Shown here piece after piece: positions 1 through 6,607 of a stretch of 64,000 nt of DNA; the stretch's first letter is position 1; every line of letters begins with the position of its first letter. A model generated the notes under the pieces. That model was not told the DNA's origin. It did no database searches and saw only the letters and a list, made by a program, of their open reading frames with translations. Where the stretch lies: assembly GCF_004801305.1 (NCBI RefSeq), contig NZ_SSOD01000008.1, positions 1 to 64,000 on the forward strand, read 5' to 3'. The DNA comes from Pseudothauera rhizosphaerae. Lineage in GTDB: Bacteria; Pseudomonadota; Gammaproteobacteria; Burkholderiales; Rhodocyclaceae. Position numbers and translations under genes: made by a program.

Positions 1-123
1 AGCAAAAACGGAGGGCAACAGCCCGAGGACGACCCGATCGGAAGCGAAAAACGCCATCAAAGTCGAAAGCCCGTCACTGATACGCGCTCGAAATCGGTCC
101 GCGGGCATTTGTTCAGCACTTCC

Positions 124-738
124 TTAGGTATTTTGGCGTAAAAATTCAGCATGATCGTAAAGCGTGAGTTGGGCCTCCGCTGCAAGCTCTTTGGCACTCG
201 CCACATCCGATGATTTGACAATGAAGGAGCAATAGAAATCGGAGTTTGTCTCGAAGTGCAAAAGTGCTAAGCCTCTTGCGGTGAGCCACTCCGAAAGGGA
301 AAGCAGTGCTTCGTGAACGGAACGAAATTCCGCTTCGCAATCGTGTTCCCAGCGTTCGCCGAAACCGAGTGTGCTCAGAATTTCGGAAACCTGCCAAGTA
401 ATTTCCTCTCGTGCTTTCCAATCTAATTGGATAAACACCCACTTACCTCTCCGTTGTCCATCTTCGCCTGACGCTACTTCACTCAGTGCTTCAAATGAGT
501 CTTCTGTGTCATTCAGGGCTGATTTCCCAATTCGGCATAGACGTTGAGATTCAGTCTTGGTCAAATGGGATGTAGCGAACTGCAGAAACCGCTGTAGATT
601 CTTCTTTCTTTTGGACAGTTCGGCCTTGTTCGTGGGATGCAGAATTTCCCATATTTCGTCCTCCGATACATTCGTATCAATGGGCTCTGCCGGAGTTGTG
701 AGATCCCTGTTGAACAGTTTGCCTAGAAATTTGAGCAT
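124..738 (-). CDS. Integron cassette protein, 204 aa, function unknown (possibly DUF6630-like)
   Basis: This is the cassette farthest from the integrase that is fully visible. The protein begins with a short basic segment (MLKFLGKLFNR) and then reads as a soluble alpha/beta protein with no signal peptide or membrane segment. A central motif around residues 105-120 (FIQLDWKAREEITWQ) recalls DUF6630-type proteins often found in cassettes; that match is from memory and weak. The gene points the same way as all other cassettes and follows the attC at 747-814, which belongs to the neighbouring cassette. No attC for this cassette is visible in bases 1-123, so its recombination site probably lies outside the window. 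Base composition is much less GC-rich than the core genes, consistent with acquisition. Confidence 0.7.
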   Translation of the reverse strand: MLKFLGKLFNRDLTTPAEPIDTNVSEDEIWEILHPTNKAELSKRKKNLQRFLQFATSHLTKTESQRLCRIGKSALNDTEDSFEALSEVASGEDGQRRGKWVFIQLDWKAREEITWQVSEILSTLGFGERWEHDCEAEFRSVHEALLSLSEWLTARGLALLHFETNSDFYCSFIVKSSDVASAKELAAEAQLTLYDHAEFLRQNT

Positions 739-746
739 TCTGAATA

Positions 747-814
747 CCTAACGTTCAAGGTCAGGGACGCTGCGCGGCTTTATCGCGCAGCGTCCCCTGC
801 ACCGCAGGGTTAGC
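747..814 (-). other. attC recombination site (cassette of the 468-aa gene)
   Basis: On the plus strand the site opens with ACCTAAC (R' core read backwards) and closes with GGGTTAGC. Between them is an imperfect palindrome whose arms, around GGGACGCTGCGCG and CGCGCAGCGTCCC, pair around a short AT-containing loop. Spacing (about 68 bp) and architecture are those of a folded single-strand attC. It starts a few bases beyond the stop codon of the gene at 821-2227. Confidence 0.85.
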
Positions 815-820
815 CCTTTT

Positions 821-2227
821 TTACAGGAGTGCATTATTGATATCGCTCGCGATATTTTTTCCGGCGCGGTGATCGCTGCTCGTTTTGGGAAGAGTGAACG
901 TATAGCGGCCATCGCTCTGAAACACGACTTTGTAGTGCTTTCCATCTTCGGAGATGCTAAAGCCAAGATTTAGCAATGCACTCCGAGTTGGCGCATCCAT
1001 GTCACGGTAGGTTTTGAATAGCGACTTGATTTCTTCCTGCATCCTCTCAGCGTGGCGTGATGGCTGGTTTATATTGAGTAGATCAGTAAGGACATGCTGG
1101 CGCCGGCTGTTTTCTCGAGTTGTACGTAATGCTTCCTGTAGTGCCGCAATCGCAATGTCACGAATTTCATGGGGATAAAGGTCTTGCTCTTTCCCGGGCG
1201 AGATAAGCCCCGCCACAGATGATTGATTGGCAGATGCAAGGCGCTTAATCTCGGCATGCAGGCGGGAGATTTCTTGCTCGGCCTCTATTAGCTTTCCATC
1301 CTTCGCTGCTTGTTCAGCGTCGAATGCATCAATGTACTCCTGTAGCGCAGTAGACCCTTGCGACCTGAGTAGATCGAATCGCTTGCGCGAAATCGTTTCT
1401 TTCAAATGAGCCCATGTGCAAGTAGAGCGCAGTCGCCGATTTGAAAGCGCTAGCCTGATGTCTTTCGCAATCTCCAGTTGGATGGCTCGCGGGTTCGGCA
1501 TGGCTTCGTCGATGAAATACGACTTTCGGGCATCGCTCTCCGGCCAATAGACGCCGACCGTGCCGCCAAAGGCATTGCGGGAATTGGTAAGGGTCTTAAG
1601 GTGATACGAGAATTCGCGGCTTGGCTCAACCACGACGTGTGCCATTCCTGAAACGTACTGCGCGAGTTCATTCGGGTTGACGAGGAGGTTGCCGTCAAAT
1701 CCCGCGCTGACATAAACGATAGGCAACTTATTTCTTGCAAGGCCACTTATCAAAGCGGCTGCGATGCTTGCCTCACCTTCGGCAAGGCGGAATGGTCTAT
1801 CCGTCACTGGAACTTCGCCATCCATTCCGCCACCCAATTTTTCGAGGGCTTGCCGAATGAAATAGGGCTTTTTCGGGGGAGGAAGCCGGACAGCGGTACT
1901 CAGAGCCTCGCAGGAGACCTGAAGGCTAAGAACATGACGTTCATTTGTTTTGAGAGAAACAATGGATGTCGTCCATTCCAACCCACTTTCCGTGCGGACG
2001 TAGCGAAGGCCACCTATCGCAAAGTCTTGGCCGTTTGCGCAGGCTGTCGTTACCTGCTCGGAAAATGCAGATATGGTTCTTTCTGCATCAACCGGTAGTT
2101 CATCCAATTCGGCTTTGGGTATCTTCGTGTGCGGACTCCCAGATACCCACTGATACGCAAGGTGAACGACATCTGCAACGGACTTACCGGAGTCAATTGG
2201 GAATTCTGTGGAGAAGTTCGTGGTCAT
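821..2227 (-). CDS. Integron cassette protein, 468 aa, with coiled coil and HicA-like C-terminus
   Basis: This is the largest cassette gene, long for an integron cassette. Three parts can be seen: an alpha/beta region (about residues 1-260) including a conserved-looking stretch around 185-235 (VYVSAGFDG, ELAQYVSGMAHVVVE, VGVYWPES); a helical, charged, probably coiled-coil region (about 290-335); and a C-terminal segment (about 415-468) with the pattern GFSISEDGKHYKV then TFTLPKTSSDHRAGKNIASDI, which resembles the small double-stranded-RNA-binding-like fold of HicA mRNA interferases. The last match is pattern-based and uncertain. No transmembrane segment is seen. Because integron cassettes are known carriers of anti-phage genes, a defence role is a reasonable hypothesis but is not shown here. 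The start at 2227 follows the attC of the adjacent cassette by about 20 bases. Confidence 0.75.
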   Translation of the reverse strand: MTTNFSTEFPIDSGKSVADVVHLAYQWVSGSPHTKIPKAELDELPVDAERTISAFSEQVTTACANGQDFAIGGLRYVRTESGLEWTTSIVSLKTNERHVLSLQVSCEALSTAVRLPPPKKPYFIRQALEKLGGGMDGEVPVTDRPFRLAEGEASIAAALISGLARNKLPIVYVSAGFDGNLLVNPNELAQYVSGMAHVVVEPSREFSYHLKTLTNSRNAFGGTVGVYWPESDARKSYFIDEAMPNPRAIQLEIAKDIRLALSNRRLRSTCTWAHLKETISRKRFDLLRSQGSTALQEYIDAFDAEQAAKDGKLIEAEQEISRLHAEIKRLASANQSSVAGLISPGKEQDLYPHEIRDIAIAALQEALRTTRENSRRQHVLTDLLNINQPSRHAERMQEEIKSLFKTYRDMDAPTRSALLNLGFSISEDGKHYKVVFQSDGRYTFTLPKTSSDHRAGKNIASDINNALL

Positions 2228-2249
2228 GGCAAAGGTGGGAAATGAAGAG

Positions 2250-2317
2250 GGCTAACGTGGAAATCACCGGGCGGCAAAAGCGCAGCTTTTGAAGAACCGG
2301 TGCATTGTAGGGTTAGG
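2250..2317 (-). other. attC recombination site (cassette of the 84-aa membrane protein)
   Basis: GGCTAACG at the left and GGGTTAGG at the right are the core sites. The interior holds paired arms (CACCGG near 2265 and CCGGTG near 2297) around AAGCGCAGCTTTTG. The stop codon of the gene at 2313-2567 lies inside the right core, a common economy in cassettes. Confidence 0.8.
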
Positions 2318-2567
2318 AGATGATGTGTGGTGGAACATTGTGTTTTTCCGCAATATTCCATAACCATAAATCGAACAGGATGATTGCAACAGACATTACA
2401 GCCCGAAAAATTTCATGTGAGACAAGGTAGGTAAGCAAAACTGCTGCAAGTGTGCCAAGTAGCCAAATAGAAATTTCACGCCAGAAGCGTTTTCGCGCAG
2501 CATAGATCACAGGAGCGAGACCACAGCACGATATGACCAAAACTACGCCTATAGCCAAGGCACTCAA
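2313..2567 (-). CDS. Small integron cassette membrane protein, 84 aa
   Basis: The predicted protein is mostly hydrophobic. A first membrane helix (about residues 4-23, ALAIGVVLVISCCGLAPVIY) is followed by a short basic loop (AARKRFWRE), then two further helices (about 32-49 and 53-70). The orientation rule suggests the basic loop is cytoplasmic. It is a typical small membrane cassette protein with no recognised family. Its stop codon is embedded in its attC. Function unknown. Confidence 0.65.
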   Translation of the reverse strand: MSALAIGVVLVISCCGLAPVIYAARKRFWREISIWLLGTLAAVLLTYLVSHEIFRAVMSVAIILFDLWLWNIAEKHNVPPHIIS

Positions 2568-2574
2568 TGCAATC

Positions 2575-2641
2575 CCCTAACGAATGAATTCACCGGCCTG
2601 CGCGGCTTTTCGCGCAGGTCCGGTGGAATGATGGGTTAGGC
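2575..2641 (-). other. attC recombination site (methyltransferase cassette)
   Basis: The left core is CCCTAACG and the right core GTTAGGC. The interior is a near-perfect palindrome (CACCGGCCTGCGCG / CGCGCAGGTCCGGTG) around a CTTTT loop. The bases just inside the left core (AACGAATGAATT) match those beside the insertion sequence at 3915-3925, so this attC is a good model of the uninterrupted target. Confidence 0.88.
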
Positions 2642-2698
2642 CGATAGCCCAAAGCGCAAAAGTCGGCTTTGGCGAGACGGCGACCAAGACGCCAATGC

Positions 2699-3445
2699 TC
2701 ATCGCGGCATGAGTGCGAACACACCCCAGCCTAGGTACTCGCGCGTGTAAGCGGCATGGCGTTTAGGCTCCGAGGTTAGTTTGGCTCGAACCTCTTTCGT
2801 TAACTCGTCGTCGGGATTGGCTTCAAGCCATCGGCGCATGGTGAGCCATTTGGCCGCTTCGTATCTGTCCCAACCGTCTTGATTAGCCAGAACCATTTCA
2901 ACAACGTCGTAGCCGAGCTGATCGAAAGATGCGATAAGTTCTGGAAGGGTGAGGAAGTTGGAGATTGAGTTGGCAAGACATTCCTTGGCAATGTCTTCCG
3001 TTGGCGGCAATTGCCGCCAATAAGGCTCACCGATCAGAATGATTCCGCCGGTGCGTAGGCTGCGCGCCAGAAGCTCGATGGTGCCGGCGACGCCTCCGCC
3101 AATCCATGTAGCACCGACACAAGCGGCCACGTCGGCCTTCTCATCGGAGACGTAACCTGCCGCATCGTCGTGAATGAACTTGACTTGATGGGCAACACCG
3201 AGTTCTTCAGCGCGCTGTTTCGCCTGCTCGGTGAACAACGGACTCATGTCAATGCCGGTGCCGATAATGCCGTGATCGCGTGCCCAGGTGCACAGCATCT
3301 CCCCCGAACCGCTACCAAGGTCAAGCACTCGTGCCTCCGGCTCCAGACGCAATGCAGCGCCGAGACTAGCGAACTTGTCGGGTGTGAACGGGTTGTGGAT
3401 ACGGTGCGCACTTTCCGTGATGTTGAATATCCGTGGGATGTCCAA
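2699..3445 (-). CDS. Class I SAM-dependent methyltransferase (integron cassette)
   Basis: The 248-aa protein has the Rossmann-type SAM-binding motif I (ARVLDLGSGSGEM, about residues 38-50), an acidic motif II (GTGIDMSPLF, about 62-71), a motif near FIHDDAAGY (about 89-97) and post-I/III hydrophobic strands (GGIILIGEPYW). It therefore most likely transfers a methyl group from S-adenosylmethionine. The substrate cannot be read from sequence; the small-molecule UbiE/Methyltransf_25 type is the best guess. It has its own cassette: the stop lies about 60 bases before attC 2575-2641 and the start lies behind attC 3488-3556. Cassette-borne methyltransferases can confer resistance or modify metabolites, but nothing here shows which. 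Confidence 0.8.
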   Translation of the reverse strand: MDIPRIFNITESAHRIHNPFTPDKFASLGAALRLEPEARVLDLGSGSGEMLCTWARDHGIIGTGIDMSPLFTEQAKQRAEELGVAHQVKFIHDDAAGYVSDEKADVAACVGATWIGGGVAGTIELLARSLRTGGIILIGEPYWRQLPPTEDIAKECLANSISNFLTLPELIASFDQLGYDVVEMVLANQDGWDRYEAAKWLTMRRWLEANPDDELTKEVRAKLTSEPKRHAAYTREYLGWGVFALMPR

Positions 3446-3487
3446 TGCGAAGATTTCCTTAAAGGTTGCGAACAGATTGAGTAAAAG

Positions 3488-3556
3488 GCCTAACGTTCAA
3501 AATCACCGGCCTTGCGCGGCTTGTCGCGCAAGGTCCGGTGGATTGCAGGGTTGGGC
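3488..3556 (-). other. attC recombination site (cassette of the 105-aa membrane protein)
   Basis: The left core is GCCTAAC (3488-3494) and the right core GTTGGGC (3550-3556). The interior arms are CACCGGCCTTGCGCG and CGCGCAAGGTCCGGTG. It is a well-formed folded site of about 69 bp. Confidence 0.88.
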
Positions 3557-3581
3557 CTCACGGTGGGTTGTTCCCCAGAGC

Positions 3582-3899
3582 CTAAAGATGGAATACATAT
3601 GCCGCCACGGCTACAGCGGCAACGCATGCCGGAACAGCCAACAGAACCGATGCTATTGCGACTAGACGCTGCCCTCTTTTTAGACACTGGGCACCAACGA
3701 CAACGCACGTGATGTTGATAGCGGCAAACAAAAGAGCCATTAAGTTGTGGGTGTGCTGGGGGACGCCAACACCAAGTATCCAGAAGACCACCGATACGAA
3801 CGCACTGCCAAGAGCAAGCACAACAAACGACACAATGACCCAAGGGCCTACCCGCTTTGGCAGGGATGTGTTCAACGGGATGGAATGGCTATTGCTCAT
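3582..3899 (-). CDS. Small integron cassette membrane protein, 105 aa
   Basis: I chose the start at 3899 (MSNSHSIPLN) rather than the upstream ATG at 3917, because the latter lies inside the attC core. After about 20 polar residues come three hydrophobic segments (about residues 19-42 VIVSFVVLALGSAFVSVVFW, 52-70 and 80-102), separated by a short loop with two cysteines and KRGQR. No family is recognised. The start codon lies only about 13 bases from the attC that the insertion sequence interrupts, so transcription arriving from Pc must cross the whole IS; expression from the integron promoter is probably reduced. Confidence 0.65.
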   Translation of the reverse strand: MSNSHSIPLNTSLPKRVGPWVIVSFVVLALGSAFVSVVFWILGVGVPQHTHNLMALLFAAINITCVVVGAQCLKRGQRLVAIASVLLAVPACVAAVAVAAYVFHL

Positions 3900-3927
3900 A
3901 CGGGTTGTGAGGCCCAACGAATGAAAG

Positions 3928-4027
3928 GGACTTCCCCGTCCCGGCCTGACCGCATTGCGGTAATCGGCACCTGAGTGCCACGATGGGAAGTGCGAACTCT
4001 CATCAATCCGTCCGAAAGGGGAAGTCC
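3928..4027 (+). promoter_or_regulatory. Perfect 10-bp inverted repeat that can sequester the transposase ribosome-binding site
   Basis: GGACTTCCCC at 3928-3937 is exactly complementary to GGGGAAGTCC at 4018-4027. The second arm contains the purine-rich ribosome-binding sequence (AAAGGGGAAG) and ends next to the ATG at 4028. A transcript that starts outside the IS would contain both arms and could hide the binding site, whereas one starting inside would not. This mechanism is known for several insertion sequences and is inferred here. Confidence 0.55.
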
Positions 4028-5044
4028 ATGAGCATTGTGACCGTTGGAATCGATCTCGCCAAGAACGTATTTGCCGTGCATGGCGTCAATGAGGCTGGCC
4101 GTGCCGGGTTGGTACGCCCGGCGGTACTGCGCGAGAAGCTGCATGAACTCATCGCAAGCCTGCCGCCGTGCGTGGTTGGCATGGAAGCGTGCTCGGGCGC
4201 GCACCACTGGGCGCGGTTGTTTCAGGCGGCCGGTCATACTGTTCGTCTGATCGCGCCGAAATTCGTGACGCCTTACCGCATGAGCGGGCGGCGCAGCAAG
4301 AACGATGCGGCCGATGCCGCGGCGATCTGCGAGGCCGTGCAGCGCCCACACATGCGTTTCGTGCCGATCAAGACGCTCGATCAGCAATCGCACCTGATGG
4401 TGCACCGTGCCCGCCAAGGCTTTGTCGAACAACGCACCGCTACGCTCAACCGCATCCGGGGTCTGCTGGCCGAGTTCGGCATCGTGCTGCCGCTCAAGGC
4501 CGCCACGGTGCGCAGGCGCGCGGGCGAATGCCTGGAGGAACTGCCCGGCTGGGCCAATACGGTCATCGGTGATCTGCTCAGCGAGGTCGGCCGGATCGAT
4601 GAACGCATCGCGCAGTACGACCGCCACATCCGGGAAATTGCCCGTCAGGACAGTCGTGCTCAACGCCTTACCCGCCTGAGCGGTGTAGGCGAGACCACCG
4701 CCACCTGCCTGGTGGCCTTGATCGGCAATGGTCATGACTTCGAGTGCGGCCGCCAGTTCGCCGCCTGGCTGGGTTTGGTGCCCGGCCAGTACAGTTCGGG
4801 CGGCAAGGCCCGACTGGGGCGCATCACCAAGGCAGGAGATCCTTACCTGCGCAGCTTGCTGGTCATGGGCGCCCGGGCCGTGTTGGTGGCAGCCAGGAAC
4901 AAGACCGACACATTGAGTCGCTGGGCGATGGCATTGCAGCAGCGGCGAGGCTACTGGAAGGCGGTGGTGGCCATTGCCGCCAAGAACGCACGCATGGCCT
5001 GGGCGGTACTGCGACGAGGCGAAGCCTTTGTGCTGCCAGCCTGA
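4028..5044 (+). CDS. IS110-family (IS1111-group) transposase / recombinase
   Basis: The 338-aa DEDD recombinase begins at ATG 4028 (MSIVTVGIDLAKN); the upstream in-frame ATG at 3983 is outside the conserved domain and lacks a ribosome-binding site. The acidic residues expected for the RuvC-like DEDD_Tnp_IS110 domain are visible at about D9, E53, D93 and D96. A helix-hairpin-helix-like segment (LSGVGETTATCL, about 218-228) opens the C-terminal Transposase_20 domain, where the serine nucleophile probably lies in QYSSGG (about 254-259). In this family the protein works with a structured non-coding RNA of the element to choose both donor and target. The frame is intact and full length, so the element may be active. 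Confidence 0.92.
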   Translation: MSIVTVGIDLAKNVFAVHGVNEAGRAGLVRPAVLREKLHELIASLPPCVVGMEACSGAHHWARLFQAAGHTVRLIAPKFVTPYRMSGRRSKNDAADAAAICEAVQRPHMRFVPIKTLDQQSHLMVHRARQGFVEQRTATLNRIRGLLAEFGIVLPLKAATVRRRAGECLEELPGWANTVIGDLLSEVGRIDERIAQYDRHIREIARQDSRAQRLTRLSGVGETTATCLVALIGNGHDFECGRQFAAWLGLVPGQYSSGGKARLGRITKAGDPYLRSLLVMGARAVLVAARNKTDTLSRWAMALQQRRGYWKAVVAIAAKNARMAWAVLRRGEAFVLPA

Positions 5045-5385
5045 TCCAGTTCCAGCCTGCAACCGACCAACAAGCACCGATTTGACCGCCGTGTGACGGC
5101 AAGCGTTGATGACAACAGGTCTGGACCTGCGCGGGGCGTGACCGATTAATTCAAGGGCGGCTGCATCAGCGCCGGCTAACGAATGGGTTCCCCGCGTGCG
5201 TCCTTCATCAGGGTCCGCAGCCACTGAAGCGCTGCAAGAGTGACCGTTTGTAGTCTGGCCAGTCCGCACCTTGTTGTTCTCGCCTTGTTTGCAGATCACT
5301 CGGAAGGTATTTGTTTGGCAAGAAAAATCACTGCCGCTCCGCCGGCCACGGGACGCTATTGCTTGACAGATGGGGAAGCCCTTGT
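5045..5385 (+). ncRNA. Candidate bridge (guide) RNA region of the IS
   Basis: This non-coding tail of the IS contains nested stems. An outer stem pairs CGCGGGG (5130-5136) with CCCCGCG (5190-5196). Inside it, GGCGGCTG (5157-5164) can pair with CAGCGCC (5167-5173) with one bulge. The internal loop between the stems carries GGCTAACGAATGG on its 3' side (5174-5186), a near copy of the attC junction at the left edge of the IS (GGCCCAACGAATG, 3911-3923) and of the intact attC at 2577-2587. A target-binding loop of a bridge RNA should look like this. IS1111-group elements are known to place the guide RNA downstream of the transposase; transcript ends are not visible. Confidence 0.5.
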
Positions 5386-5390
5386 AGTTT

Positions 5391-5475
5391 GAGGTAACCG
5401 GCGACCGTAGCGCGAAGCGCGGAGGGGACCGGCAAGCGCAGCTTGCCGGGCGTCCGGTTGACCGAGAGGTTAGAA
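5391..5475 (-). other. Right part of the attC interrupted by the IS
   Basis: The segment begins GAGGTAACCGGCG, closely matching the interior of the attC at 5738-5824 (GAGCTAACCGGCG), and ends with GTTAGAA as the distal core. It contains the hairpin CCGGCAAG / CTTGCCGG (around 5430-5449) and outer arms AACCGG / CCGGTT. Together with GCCCAAC at 3912-3918 it makes a site of about 92-100 bp. The insertion separates the simple site (R') from the rest, so this attC can no longer fold as one hairpin. Confidence 0.7.
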
Positions 5476-5494
5476 GGTGAAAATGCTGATGAAT

Positions 5495-5713
5495 TTAGCA
5501 TGAGGCGTGGGCGGGAGAAAAGCCTTTGGGGGAATTTGGGGCGCGAGCGGACAAATGGCGAAGGCAGTGGTTTTGGAGGCGGCTAACTTGGTGAAGATGG
5601 CTACCTTTCGGTTGGCCGCCAAGTGGCGAACCGGTGGCTGTTTGAGGCAAAGCGCCTGAACTTGAGGCGGCGTATGCCAGGGAGTGGTGCTTGAAGTGGG
5701 GCGTGGGCGACAA
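5495..5713 (-). CDS. Doubtful 72-aa ORF in an otherwise non-coding cassette
   Basis: The segment 5476-5737 lies between two attC sites and forms a short cassette of about 260 bp. The only ORF in cassette orientation encodes 72 residues rich in Ser, His and Pro (MSPTPHFKHHSLAYAASSSG...), with no domain, signal peptide or convincing ribosome-binding site. Similar hypothetical ORFs are familiar from pseudomonad and xanthomonad cassettes, which suggests a conserved DNA or RNA element rather than a protein. I list it at low confidence so the cassette is not overlooked. Confidence 0.25.
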   Translation of the reverse strand: MSPTPHFKHHSLAYAASSSGALPQTATGSPLGGQPKGSHLHQVSRLQNHCLRHLSARAPNSPKGFSPAHASC

Positions 5714-5737
5714 AATTGGCTCGGAAAACGGCCCGCC

Positions 5738-5824
5738 TTCTAACGTAGAGCTAACCGGCGCTGCGCGGTTTTATCGCGCAGCGTCCAGCGACCGAAGGTA
5801 GCGGAGTTGAGCGACTAGTTAGGA
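5738..5824 (-). other. attC recombination site (DUF2158 cassette)
   Basis: The left core is TTCTAAC (5738-5744) and the right core GTTAGGA (5818-5824). The interior has CGCTGCGCG / CGCGCAGCG arms around GTTTTAT. At 87 bp it is longer than the other intact sites, with additional bases between the hairpin and the right core. The stop codon of the gene at 5815-6009 falls inside the site. Confidence 0.8.
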
Positions 5825-6009
5825 GAATTTGCAAGGGCCAACACCTCGGGCTTGAAGCTGTTGCGCTCCAGCTTTTTGCCTACAAACCAAGTGCACGAGA
5901 CGGTTGGTGCTTTTCCTCCATGCGGAAACTCCACTTCTCCAACATAGTCGACAGTCATGTCTGGGCCACCGCTCTTTAGCTTGACAACATCTCCAACCTT
6001 AAAGGTCAT
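5815..6009 (-). CDS. DUF2158 (YodC-like) small protein, integron cassette
   Basis: The 64-residue protein opens MTFKVGDVVKLKSGGPDMTV and contains CTWFVGKK near residue 40. This is the signature of the DUF2158/YodC family of small SH3-like beta-barrel proteins: an FxxGDVVxLKSGGPxMTV strand followed by xCxWF. Family function is unknown. It is common as a gene cassette and also on chromosomes. A purine-rich run (GGAGAAGAAATC) precedes the ATG at a normal distance. It sits third from the integrase. Confidence 0.85.
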   Translation of the reverse strand: MTFKVGDVVKLKSGGPDMTVDYVGEVEFPHGGKAPTVSCTWFVGKKLERNSFKPEVLALANSPN

Positions 6010-6018
6010 GATTTCTTC

Positions 6019-6087
6019 TCCTAACGTTCAAGGTCAGGGACCTGGCGCGGCTTTATGCGCCAGGTCCCCTGCATCGCAGGGTTAGCC
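6019..6087 (-). other. attC recombination site (149-aa cassette)
   Basis: The left core is TCCTAAC and the right core GTTAGCC (6081-6087). The interior arms GGGACCTGGCGC and GCGCCAGGTCCC pair around GGCTTTAT. It closely resembles the attC at 747-814 in the flanking TTCAAGGTCA and GCAGGG segments, showing that these cassettes share one attC lineage. Confidence 0.88.
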
Positions 6088-6531
6088 CGCTGCTTCGAGA
6101 ACTGCTTCATTAACGCCTCCAGTTGCGAGTAACTCCAGAGACCGAGAAAAAGCGCCCAGGCTTTCGTAGGTCGTGAGCAGATCAACGGCCAACGACGATT
6201 GCCCTTCCGGCCGGTTGTGTTGATGAACGGGAGTGGACAGCACGACGCGGCACCCGACCCGACCAAGGGAACCAACTGGGTAGAACGTCAAGCCGACATG
6301 CTCTTGCTCGAGGCCCTCACCAGACTTGCTCCAATAGCCACCACGGATTCCAAGTGGTGGATCGGCCGGTAGCGGAAATGCGGTGGCGAGTTTCTTCGCA
6401 AGCTCAACGAGGCCGCTTTCGCTAAACCTGGCCGAAGCGGCACCAGCAAAGCCGTTGGACAAGACTTCAGCGAACAACTCGCCCGTACCGTCCGTATCGG
6501 GCTTGAACTGAAGGCGAAGAGCATCGGCCAT
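6082..6531 (-). CDS. Integron cassette protein, 149 aa, function unknown
   Basis: A soluble protein without signal peptide or membrane segment. It opens MADALRLQFKPDTDGTGELFAEV; the first half suggests beta strands (GELFAEVLSNGFAGAASARF) and an amphipathic helix follows (LVELAKKLATAF). The C-terminal third (TTYESLGAFSRSLELLATG) is helical. This is compatible with immunity or inhibitor-like folds common among cassette products, but no family is recognised. The stop codon lies inside its own attC and the start lies about 10 bases from the previous attC, so the cassette is tightly packed. Confidence 0.7.
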   Translation of the reverse strand: MADALRLQFKPDTDGTGELFAEVLSNGFAGAASARFSESGLVELAKKLATAFPLPADPPLGIRGGYWSKSGEGLEQEHVGLTFYPVGSLGRVGCRVVLSTPVHQHNRPEGQSSLAVDLLTTYESLGAFSRSLELLATGGVNEAVLEAAG

Positions 6532-6540
6532 GTTTGTAGC

Positions 6541-6607
6541 GGGCTAACGTAGAAGTAACCGGCCTGCGCGGCTTTTCGCGCAGGTCCGGTTGACTGCCGG
6601 GTTAGGG
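6541..6607 (-). other. attC recombination site (first cassette)
   Basis: The left core is GGGCTAAC and the right core GTTAGGG (6601-6607). The arms AACCGGCCTGCGCG and CGCGCAGGTCCGGTT pair around GCTTTT. The stop codon of the gene at 6602-7069 overlaps the right core. Confidence 0.88.

Larger units (their letters stand above)
3920..5390 (+). mobile_element. IS110-family, IS1111-group insertion sequence inserted in an attC (IS1111-attC type)
   Basis: The element is about 1.47 kb and carries one transposase gene followed by about 340 bp of non-coding DNA, the IS1111-group layout. Subterminal inverted repeats are visible: AGGGACTTCCCC at 3926-3937 and GGGGAAGCCCTT at 5372-5383, which pair with one gap. 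There is no obvious target duplication, as expected for the family. The left flank is an attC core (GCCCAAC at 3912-3918) and the right flank (5391-5475) is the remainder of that attC, ending in GTTAGAA. A group of IS1111 elements that targets attC sites is established in the literature. Exact ends are uncertain by about 6 bases. Confidence 0.85.

Noticed and set aside
5171-5200. An attC-core-like sequence (GGCTAACGAATG) as a further attC or as the right end of the IS
   Set aside because: There is no partner core or attC palindrome, and the subterminal repeat that matches the left end lies 190 bp further on (5372-5383). It fits better as a guide segment inside the IS.
3896-5299. 467-aa open frame on the minus strand through the IS
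   Set aside because: It is antisense to an intact IS110-family transposase with DEDD residues and crosses the IS end.
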